Assembly: GCF_014646515.1 (NCBI RefSeq)
Contig: NZ_BMNK01000001.1
Coordinates: 538,745 to 602,744, forward strand
Source: Nonomuraea glycinis
GTDB lineage: Bacteria; Actinomycetota; Actinomycetes; Streptosporangiales; Streptosporangiaceae
DNA: 64,000 nt
Direction of reading: 5' to 3'
The notes beneath the pieces are model-generated. The model was given only the letters and a program-made list of their open reading frames with translations. It ran no database searches and had not been told where the DNA came from. This document shows positions 27,981 through 34,343 of the stretch, one piece after another. Made by a program: the position numbers and the translations under genes. How positions within the stretch are numbered: position 1 is the stretch's first letter; every line of letters begins with the position of its first letter.

Positions 27981-28472
27981 TCAAGCGTGCTGCGAACCGA
28001 CCTCTGTACGGGCCGCCTCCAGGAACGCGTGCTGCGGACCTCTGAGGTGGTCCCACATCGAACCCTCGGCCGCGATCTGGTCGGGCAGGCGCCACAGGAC
28101 ATGGTCCACCGCTGTCGCGTAAGCACGCGCGAGTTGGTACATCTGAGGACGGAACAGGACCTGGATCATCCGCTCAGCCACCCAGAGGCGGTCGATGACG
28201 CTCCGGGCCTTCGCGAGCCACTCAGGCGTTCCTGCGGCATTCCAGTCAGGGGCCTGATCGCGCTCTTCGGCGATGCGAATGCCTTCCTGCGTGATCGTGA
28301 TGAACTCGCGCAGCAGTTCCAGCTGCTCCGAACGTCGAGCCTCGGCCCGCTGAGCCGCTTGCCGCTTCTCCTCATTCCTGCCGGTAAGTCGCACGGTGGT
28401 GAACTGCGCCAGATAGGACATCAGCCCTCCCAGCAGCACACCGAGCAGCGAAGCCCAGACCTGCATCTCCAT
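27981..28472 (-). CDS. hypothetical protein with one N-terminal membrane helix
   Basis: The 163-residue product starts MEMQVWASLLGVLLGGLMSYLA, a transmembrane helix. A charged, probably coiled-coil segment follows (RNEEKRQAAQRAEARRSEQL), then a helical cytoplasmic domain (WLAKARSVIDRLWVAERMIQVLF). The layout is seen in many uncharacterised actinomycete membrane-anchored proteins. No catalytic motif is visible. Upstream of it (28473-28642) I see nothing else, and the region downstream to 27829 is likewise empty. Confidence 0.75.
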   Translation of the reverse strand: MEMQVWASLLGVLLGGLMSYLAQFTTVRLTGRNEEKRQAAQRAEARRSEQLELLREFITITQEGIRIAEERDQAPDWNAAGTPEWLAKARSVIDRLWVAERMIQVLFRPQMYQLARAYATAVDHVLWRLPDQIAAEGSMWDHLRGPQHAFLEAARTEVGSQHA

Positions 28473-28642
28473 GGAGATTGTGTATCAAATCCGACAGGCC
28501 GCAACCGGCCGATCGCGAAACCGGTGATCGTTTCTTGTCACAGCCATAGCGGCGAGTCCGCCTCGCGGAGATTCCCGATGGGCCGGCCGGAACAACCCCC
28601 GTTCGTCTCGATCGGAGGTTGTCCCGGGCTCGCTTCAGACGG

Positions 28643-28945
28643 TCAGCACCGGCCGGCGCCGTCGAAGTTCCTGGGGCCGCGGGGCACCTTGCTGCTGATG
28701 GTGTCGCCCGGCCGTGCCGTCTGGCAGCTCCCGTCGACGCCGTGCGCCCAGACGATCTTGAGGTTCATCGTCTCGCCGCAGTCGTTCCTGGCGTAGCCGG
28801 TCTTGGTGATGGTGCCCGTGGTCTGCCAGACGGTGACGCAGGACGGGGCGTTGCCCGCGGGGATCGCAGATGCCGTTGCCGTGCCCTGGAGTGCGAGGAG
28901 ACTCATGGCCGCGCCGCCGAGGGTGATTCTGAGGGCTGTGTGCAT
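28643..28945 (-). CDS. secreted tendamistat-like (alpha-amylase inhibitor family) protein
   Basis: The 100-residue precursor has a signal peptide (MHTALRITLGGAAMSLLALQ, cleavage near TASA). The mature part carries APSCVTVWQ and NDCGETMNLKIVW, which line up with the Streptomyces alpha-amylase inhibitor tendamistat. Four cysteines are present (36, 56, 74, 100), and the middle spacing of 18 equals that of tendamistat. The loop between the first two cysteines is four residues longer and lacks the Trp-Arg-Tyr triad that blocks amylase. It is probably exported and disulfide-stabilised, but its target is likely different. The frame extends upstream to 29002; the start at 28945 is chosen because it begins the signal peptide. 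Confidence 0.8.
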   Translation of the reverse strand: MHTALRITLGGAAMSLLALQGTATASAIPAGNAPSCVTVWQTTGTITKTGYARNDCGETMNLKIVWAHGVDGSCQTARPGDTISSKVPRGPRNFDGAGRC

Positions 28946-29036
28946 GGTCGGTGGTCCCTTCCTGTGGGGAAACGCTCGTGTGGAGGAGGAGCGTGGCCAC
29001 AACGGTGCCGACTTTCATGGCCACAGAGCGTGATTC

Positions 29037-29080
29037 TATAGATACACACTGTCCACGGTCGGCCATATGCGCAACGTCAT
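29037..29080 (-). promoter_or_regulatory. 44-bp promoter-like element, copy B (before the tendamistat-like gene)
   Basis: This is the second copy of the element at 26980-27023: on the reverse strand ATGACGTTGCGCATATGGCC, 17 bases, ATCTATA. It lies 92-135 bases upstream of the ATG at 28945. Both genes downstream of the element are transcribed in the same direction. Confidence 0.55.
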
Positions 29081-29159
29081 CACCACCGACGACCGATCTG
29101 CGGCAAGTTCCCTCGATACGTCTGGCGCGGCCTGGATGATGTGATCTATGAGGCGAGCG

Positions 29160-29861
29160 ATGACGACGGATTCTGGGCTGAGGCTCCGGTGGGAGTGGGA
29201 GCCGGCGCCTTCGGTCAGGGCGCCGGAGTATCGGGCGACGTGGGCTCGGATCGAGATCAGTGTGGGCTCTGAGCAGGTGACACTGGTGGAGGACCGGGAG
29301 TCGGGGAGCTCGCGGCGGTCGATCTACTGCCCCTTGTACCCGCTGGCCGAATGGGCCGCCTACCACTGGTGGTTTCTGCGCGCCGACGCGAGGCCGGCGC
29401 GCAACGTCGATGTCGGCCGTCCGGATCGCTATCTGCCGCGAGATGTCCGCAGGCATTCCCTCCGTGGCAGTGGGGACGGCTTCCTGTGGCCCGATCTGCT
29501 GATCATTCCTGAGGGGCAGAGCAAGCGGCTGATCTGGCAGCGAGATCATGCACAGCCGGATGGGCAACGCCCGATTCGGTTCCTGTCCGAGGGAGAGGCG
29601 CTGGTCGATGGCGCGGCCGTGGAGTTGGAGCTCGAACGGCTGATCTCGGCCGTACTGACCCGGCTTGCCGAGCAGGGGGTTCACGGCACCACGCTGGAGA
29701 AGGAGTGGGGTGCGGTTCAGGCGGCTGAGCCCGATGAGGTGGAGTTCTGTCTCGCCGCCGCGCGGCTGGGGCTCGATCCCTATGCCGAGGCTGAGCCGTA
29801 CCAGGATCTGATCGTGCGGGCGGCGAGTGAGCTGCGGGGGAACATCCTGGGGGACTTCTAG
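29160..29861 (+). pseudogene. N-terminal part of an ImmA/IrrE-like protein gene interrupted by TAG
   Basis: The 233-residue frame from ATG 29160 (MTTDSGLRLRWEWEPAP; ATG 29148 is an alternative) ends at TAG 29859-29861. The next coding block starts in the same frame six bases later, and reading through gives LGDF-stop-DAVEPDSLAAALDWI with continuous coding character. I therefore read 29160-30479 as one gene of about 440 codons broken by a nonsense codon. The N-terminal part has no recognised domain. Two overlapping independent genes remain possible but less likely. Confidence 0.6.
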
Positions 29862-29867
29862 GACGCG

Positions 29868-30479
29868 GTGGAGCCGGACTCGCTGGCTGCCGCGCTGGAC
29901 TGGATCAACGAGGCGCGGTCCGAGGTAGGGCTCACCCAGCGCCGGACGGATGCCGTACGGCTGCGGGAAGACCTGTGGGCGGGGGCGACGACGACGCCGC
30001 CGCCGGTGGATCGGGCCTGGGAGAGAGGATGGACGCAGGCGCGAACCGTGCGGCGTGCACTGGGTCTGCCAGACAGCGAGAGATTCCCGCTGGAGCCGTA
30101 CATCGTCAATGTAGGTAGGAGTCCCGCCGATCCGGGGCTGCGCGCCTTCGGCGGCGCGGCCGAAGGGTTCGGGCCGGTGGCGGTGACCGTGCCGGGCCTT
30201 CCTGTGACGGCGAGCCGGTTCACCCTCTCCCGGGCACTGTGGCACTACCTGTGGGAGTCCGAGCCGTTCTTCCTGGTCACGACGGCGTACACCGATCGTC
30301 AGAAGGTGGAGAGGGCGTTCGCCGCCGAACTGCTCGCTCCTGCCGCCGGCATCGGCGGTCTGCTGGGCGCCTCGCCTCTGGTGGCGATCCAGGATGACAT
30401 CGAGGAGATTGCGGTTCGCTATCAGGTCTCACCTATGGTGATCAAGCATCAGCTGGAGAACCAACTGCTGGCCGCCTGA
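29868..30479 (+). pseudogene. C-terminal part: ImmA/IrrE-like domain with degenerate zinc motif
   Basis: The frame continues from 29862. A GTG at 29868 could start a separate 203-residue product. FTLSRALWHYLW corresponds to the HExxH helix of ImmA/IrrE metallopeptidases, but the first His and the Glu are replaced (RALWH). KVERAFAAELLAPAAGIG and the C-terminal helix-turn-helix-like IEEIAVRYQVSPMVIKHQLENQ match the rest of the family. Even before the TAG, this copy was probably not a zinc peptidase. A 36-bp palindrome follows 12 bases after the stop. Confidence 0.6.
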
Positions 30480-30491
30480 TCGCGCTGGGTC

Positions 30492-30527
30492 CTGTCAAAA
30501 CACCAGGATGTCCTGGCGTTTTGACAG
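30492..30527. repeat. 36-bp palindrome, copy 1
   Basis: CTGTCAAAACACCAGGA-TG-TCCTGGCGTTTTGACAG is a 17-bp dyad with one mismatch. It lies between convergent genes and could end transcription from both. Near-identical copies are at 32257 and 33247. Confidence 0.75.
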
Positions 30528-30632
30528 AATGCCTGTTCAGCAAGGGCAGGGTTGTCGCGCTGCTCTCCGAACCGGAAGGCGGCAGACGTGCATCCGGTGC
30601 GCCTGTCAGCGACAAACTGCTCGTGTACGAGG

Positions 30633-30869
30633 TCAGCTGCGGTCGAATTCGTTGGCCTTGACGCCGTTGAGGAAGGCGTCCCATTCGGCCGGGGTGAAGA
30701 ACAGTTTTGGGCCGTCGGGGTCTTTGGAGTCTCGTACGGCGATCAGTGTGTCGTCATGACCGGGGCGGGCGCCCTCTAACCGGGAGGTCAGCTCCGCGAC
30801 TTCGACACAGTTTCCGCCGTTGTCGCCGGAGAAGGTTGACTTGCGCCACTGCGCCTTGCTCAGGTCCAT
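30633..30869 (-). CDS. DUF397 domain-containing protein
   Basis: The 78-residue product starts MDLSKAQWRKSTFSGDNGGNCVEVA, the standard DUF397 signature, and ends in FFTPAEWDAFLNGVK. In actinomycetes these small proteins partner XRE-type regulators with DUF5753 domains in developmental and antibiotic regulation (BldB/WhiJ-like systems). Here the partner regulator gene immediately upstream, overlapping by 10 bases, is interrupted by a stop codon. Confidence 0.93.
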   Translation of the reverse strand: MDLSKAQWRKSTFSGDNGGNCVEVAELTSRLEGARPGHDDTLIAVRDSKDPDGPKLFFTPAEWDAFLNGVKANEFDRS

Positions 30870-31639
30870 CGTTCCTCCGCTGTCCTCTTGATGAGCTCAA
30901 GCGACATGCTCAGCGGCAACGCCTCGGTGCGGATGGCCTCGAAACGCTCGATCGCCGCCGTGACGTCGTCGTGATCGTTGGTGGTCAGACCTCGGACGGC
31001 CGTCTCCGCATACAGTACGTCGATCCCGCCCTCCAGCGTCGCGATGGCGAAGCCGCCCATGAGACCGGAATGCATGCCATGGGGGACCACCTGCACGCTC
31101 AGCGCTGGACTGACCATGGAAATCAGGTGGTCGAACTGCTCGCGCATCACCTCCGGCGGGCCGATCGGCCGGTGAAGCACGGCCTCGTCGATCACGCAAC
31201 GGAGGATCGGGGGCCGAGGGTCCTCGCGGGTGAGGATGAGTTGCCGATGAAGGCGGGCGGCCACGGCGCTCTCATCGCCACGCAGCAGCGCATGCGCGTA
31301 CGCCTTGGTCTGGAGGAGACCCGGGATCAGGAGCGGCTCGTAGGAGCGCAGTGTGGTGGCGACCTGTTCCTTGTCGCGCCACTTGCCGAACCAGGAGGGG
31401 AAGACCTGGGCTCGGCGCCAGTCGAGCAGGCGCTGGAGGGCGCCGCCGGTGTCGAGGGTCGTGTCGCAGCATTGGGCGAACTCGGGGCTGGCCGGGAGCT
31501 GCCCGGTTTCGACTCCGCTGATCAGGGACTCGCTGAAGTGGATTTTGTCGGCGAGCTAAGCCTGGGTCAGGGATGCCCGCTGCCGGTAGTGGCGGAGCTC
31601 TCGGCCCCATATCGCCTGTGGTGAATGGAAATCACTCAC
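30860..31639 (-). pseudogene. XRE-type regulator with DUF5753 domain, broken by a TAG in the HTH
   Basis: The frame starts at GTG 31637-31639 behind GGGAGGGCG and reads MSDFHSPQAIWGRELRHYRQ ASLTQA, then TAG at 31556-31558, then LADKIHFSESLISGVETG and the full DUF5753-like domain to 30860. The stop falls where the family normally has Gln (SLTQ-x-QLA), so a single C-to-T change (CAG to TAG) explains it. The downstream part (DEAVLHRPIGPPEVMREQFDHL, VQVVPHGMHSGLMGGF) is otherwise intact, which suggests a recent lesion or a sequencing error. Confidence 0.8.
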
Positions 31640-31689
31640 TGCGCCCTCCCTCGCCAGACTTCAATGACATGGGCGTGGCCTTCAAATCC

Positions 31690-31721
31690 TACTCTTGGTA
31701 ATGAATAATCTACTAAGAGTA
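31690..31721. promoter_or_regulatory. dyad operator in the divergent promoter region
   Basis: Arms TACTCTTGGTA and TACTAAGAGTA match at 10 of 11 positions around the 10-base AT-rich spacer ATGAATAATC. It lies between the broken XRE regulator gene (start 31639) and the RsbW-like gene (start 31774), so it could be the regulator's own operator. Confidence 0.5.
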
Positions 31722-31773
31722 GTCGCGGTGCGAGAGCGTGGAACCCGGGAATCCAAGACCGGGAGAAACATCG

Positions 31774-32253
31774 ATGAAAGAGGCCCTCAGCGCCCGTGCG
31801 GCCCTGGCCGAATGCCGTTACGCGCCGGATCGGCTCGTTCCCGTGCTGGGCGAGAAATGGATTCCGTGCGAAAGGAGACGCCTGCCGTCGGCTCGCCGGT
31901 TCGTCCGCGACGTGGCCGCCGACTGGGGCGCGGCGGTGGACGTACCGGAAGTTGCCGAGCTTCTGGTCTCAGAGCTCGTCACCAACGCGCTCACGCACGG
32001 GGCGGCCGGCACTCACGCCATCCGCGTCACGGTCAGCCGCGAGGAGGAACTGCTCGTGGTGGATGTCCACGACACCTGTCCCGTGCTGCCCCGCCTCCGC
32101 CTCGCCTCACCATTGGACCTGTCCGGCCGGGGGCTCGCCATCGTCCAGACCTTCTCCCACGACTGGGGCTGGACCGTCACGCCATACGGGAAGTCCGTCT
32201 GGTTCCAGCTGATCGCTTGGCCTCGGAGTGGCGAGCCGATCGCAGTCCGTTGA
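31774..32253 (+). CDS. ATP-binding protein, RsbW/SpoIIAB-like (anti-sigma-type HATPase)
   Basis: The 159-residue product starts at ATG 31774, behind GGGAGAAAC. It has the HATPase N-box ELLVSELVTNALTHG and the G-box LSGRGLAIVQTFSHDWGW. Single-domain proteins of this kind are abundant in actinomycetes, where some are anti-sigma factors and many accompany DUF397/XRE regulators, as here. No anti-anti-sigma or sigma gene is adjacent, so the partner is unknown. A 36-bp palindrome begins 4 bases after its stop. Confidence 0.88.
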   Translation: MKEALSARAALAECRYAPDRLVPVLGEKWIPCERRRLPSARRFVRDVAADWGAAVDVPEVAELLVSELVTNALTHGAAGTHAIRVTVSREEELLVVDVHDTCPVLPRLRLASPLDLSGRGLAIVQTFSHDWGWTVTPYGKSVWFQLIAWPRSGEPIAVR

Positions 32254-32256
32254 CAA

Positions 32257-32292
32257 CTGTCAAAACGCCAGGATGTCCTGGCGTTTTGACAG
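32257..32292. repeat. 36-bp palindrome, copy 2
   Basis: CTGTCAAAACGCCAGGA-TG-TCCTGGCGTTTTGACAG is a perfect 17-bp dyad. It lies between the convergent stops at 32253 and 32300. Together with copy 3 it brackets the nucleotidyltransferase/HEPN module. Confidence 0.78.
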
Positions 32293-32299
32293 AGCAGTG

Positions 32300-32603
32300 T
32301 CACCGGACGAACGGTGAGAGGTGTTGAAGTGCCTTGTCCGCCGCGTCCACGACTGCGGTCGCCGCTGGAAGGTCGTCGCGAACGCTGTCCTCGTCGATCC
32401 AGGTGGTCGTAGTCGGATATTCGCTTTCGTGTCGAGTCGTACGGATACGGTCGACCGGGCGGAGGATCGCTCCCATGGAGGCGCCGAACTGCGCGCGGGC
32501 GGCGTGCTGGACCGCCAAGTGGCCACCGGCCGTAGTCGCGCATAGGCCCTGGATCTGGAGGAGCGCCGCCTATCTCGTGCCTCCCACGGGCCCAGCTCGG
32601 CAT
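32300..32603 (-). pseudogene. decayed HEPN-domain gene (partner of the nucleotidyltransferase)
   Basis: An ATG overlapping the nucleotidyltransferase stop reads MPSWARGRHEI, a typical start of HEPN partners. This frame then degenerates into Pro/Arg-rich sequence, while another frame carries LLQIQGLCATTAGGHLAVQHA and on to RTTRHESEYP, DDLPAATAVVDAADKAL and LSPFVR, a recognisable HEPN C-terminal half. An in-frame TAG precedes the second block. The pattern fits an internal deletion with frameshift that removed roughly the middle of the protein. If the family is a toxin, this copy is dead. Confidence 0.65.
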
Positions 32604-33193
32604 CAGGTGTCTCCAACGGCGAGGCGCAGCGTCACCCGTGGGCGATTGTGGAGTTCACGGATGAATCCATCCTCGTTCGCCTGCCACCGGGCGCTGGTGA
32701 CGACCACGGTGTTGACCTCGCGCGCGAGCCTGGACCTTGCCCGTGCCGTGGCGTCGTGGAGATCGTCGCGATCGGGACGGCCGATGACGAGAAGGTCGAT
32801 GTCCACCGGGGCGGGACCAGGCTCGCCGCGCATGCGTGCCGCCCACGAGCCGAAGATCGCGGCTTCCTCGATCCCGTCGATGTGGCCCAGTTCCTCGGCG
32901 AGGACCTGGGCGGGACCCAGAGTGATCGTGACGAGGTCCCGCAATGGCTCATAGAAGGGAGCCGTCCGGTTGGCTCGCACCAATTTGGTGCGGCCTACGT
33001 GGCGGCTGGTCAGGATGCCGGCCTGTTCAAGCTTGAACACCTCGCGGGTCATGGTGCCGCTGTCGGTCCCGATGGCCTCGGCCAACTCGGTGACAGACTG
33101 CTCGCCGCCACCCACGTACGTATGCGTCAGCACCGCACAGGTGATCAGGGAGCGGAAGATCGGGAAAATCGGGGGCGGTGGTCGCTGCATGCC
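32603..33193 (-). CDS. MNT-type nucleotidyltransferase with N-terminal winged HTH
   Basis: The 196-residue product starts at ATG 33193 (MQRPPPPIFPIFRSLI), behind AAAGGA; in-frame starts at 33214 and 33232 are weaker. Residues about 10-80 form an ArsR-like winged helix (SVTELAEAIGTDSGTMTREVFKLEQAGIL). The C-terminal half is a minimal nucleotidyltransferase with AAIFGSWAARMRGEPG and the metal motif PVDIDLLVIG. MNT proteins AMPylate and silence HEPN toxins; the fused HTH would allow the protein to repress its own operon. The HEPN partner downstream is broken. Confidence 0.85.
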   Translation of the reverse strand, partial: GMQRPPPPIFPIFRSLITCAVLTHTYVGGGEQSVTELAEAIGTDSGTMTREVFKLEQAGILTSRHVGRTKLVRANRTAPFYEPLRDLVTITLGPAQVLAEELGHIDGIEEAAIFGSWAARMRGEPGPAPVDIDLLVIGRPDRDDLHDATARARSRLAREVNTVVVTSARWQANEDGFIRELHNRPRVTLRLAVGDT

Positions 33194-33246
33194 TGGATCC
33201 TTTGCCAGCAGCATGCGTGATGAACTGATCACGCTCCGTATATTAA

Positions 33247-33280
33247 TGTCAAAGAGCCAGGATATTCTGGCTCTTTGACA
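33247..33280. repeat. 34-bp palindrome, copy 3, in the nucleotidyltransferase promoter
   Basis: TGTCAAAGAGCCAGGA-TA-TTCTGGCTCTTTGACA is a 16-bp dyad with one mismatch, sharing the outer TGTCAAA and inner CCAGGA with copies 1 and 2. It lies 54-87 bases before the start at 33193. Its reverse-strand right end is TTTGACATTAATATA, so the arm contains a -35-like TTGACA. This suits an operator for the HTH-nucleotidyltransferase; it could also terminate the GH114 transcript. Confidence 0.65.
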
Positions 33281-33380
33281 GGATAGCTCGCCGTGCCCTG
33301 GAAGTCGCTGGAGGGGGTGGGATGCCGAGGTCCGGAATGCTCTGGGTGTTCTTGCTGGGGTGCACGGCCGGGCGGGGTGG

Positions 33381-34289
33381 TTAGCGGCAGGCGACTCGGT
33401 AAGCGTCCAGGTCCAGGTTCTTCTTTAGGGAGTTGAAGTTCTGGGTGTTGGACTTGGTGCAGAACTTTGAGGTGGGCAGCTCGTATTCGACGGTGAACAC
33501 CGCCTTGCCCGCCTTGACGAACTGGTCGTAGCCGTAGTCGCCGTTCTGCTGGGTCGTGCATTCCTTGTACTGCCAGCACTGCTCGTTGAGGGCCCAGTCG
33601 AAGTACGGCAGCAGGGCGGGGATCTGGGTGACGTCGTTCTTCAGGGCGGCGGACAGTCCGCGGCGGTGGGCCTCGTTGGCGAGCCAGGCGTTGTAGCGAA
33701 GTTGGTCGCCGGCGTCGAGGTCGAAGCCGGTTTCGTTGGTGTAGCCGTCGACGTTGTCGAACTCGACGGCGTCGAAGCCCTTGGCCTTGCACATGTCCAG
33801 GCGGGCTCGCATGATGCCGCCCAAGGCGCCGGTGTACTGGCGGATGTCCAGCCAGCGCTCGCCCTCCCAGTCGTCGAGCGGGTCGCCGAGCACCGAGGCG
33901 GGAAAGTCGGCCTCGTCCGGCCGCCAGTCCTCGTACGATCCGGCGCTGAGGTAGCAGACGACCTTGCGGCCCGCCTTGGTGTCGTGCAGGCGGCGTACGG
34001 TCGCCTTCGTGGCGTTGAAACCGTCGATGTCGTACATGGTGACGTTGAGGAACGGCTCGGTGGGCACGGACGAGAGCTGCCACTGCCAGCTCGTGTTGAG
34101 CGCGGGACGCCAGCAGCCGGGGCAGGGGATGGGGGCGGGCAGCTTGAGCTTCTCGGCGGTGGCGGTGGCGGTGGCGGCGGTGGCCGGACGCTGGGTGTGC
34201 GCGGGCTGGGCCTGCGCCTGAGCCACGCCGGTTAGGGCGATGGCGCAGCAGGTGACGAGCGCCGTGATCAGGGATCGGGAAAAACGCAT
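33381..34289 (-). CDS. secreted endo-alpha-1,4-polygalactosaminidase, GH114-type
   Basis: The 302-residue precursor has a signal peptide (ITALVTCCAIALTGVAQAQA) and an Ala/Thr linker. It then has the GH114 TIM-barrel landmarks WQWQLSS, VTMYDIDGFNATKATV, VVCYLSAGSYEDWRPD, GFDAVEFDNVDGYTNETGF and FDWALNEQCWQY. The acidic residues in EFDNVD and NEQC are in the expected catalytic positions. The family hydrolyses polymers containing alpha-1,4-linked galactosamine. It follows the sugar importer genes on the same strand, which suggests import of its products. Confidence 0.9.
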   Translation of the reverse strand: MRFSRSLITALVTCCAIALTGVAQAQAQPAHTQRPATAATATATAEKLKLPAPIPCPGCWRPALNTSWQWQLSSVPTEPFLNVTMYDIDGFNATKATVRRLHDTKAGRKVVCYLSAGSYEDWRPDEADFPASVLGDPLDDWEGERWLDIRQYTGALGGIMRARLDMCKAKGFDAVEFDNVDGYTNETGFDLDAGDQLRYNAWLANEAHRRGLSAALKNDVTQIPALLPYFDWALNEQCWQYKECTTQQNGDYGYDQFVKAGKAVFTVEYELPTSKFCTKSNTQNFNSLKKNLDLDAYRVACR

Positions 34290-34343
34290 GTTCTGCCTCT
34301 CGCTGGGGTGAAGGGGCGTCGAACGTGATTCCGGTGGAGGGGG

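Noticed and set aside
29859..29861. Programmed stop-codon readthrough as the default explanation of the ImmA/IrrE-like split
   Set aside because: No downstream stem or recoding context was evident, and nearby genes carry similar lesions, so ordinary nonsense mutation is simpler.
30492..33280. Palindromes as terminal repeats of an insertion sequence
   Set aside because: No transposase or remnant lies between copies, no target-site duplication is visible, and true IS ends are not internally palindromic.
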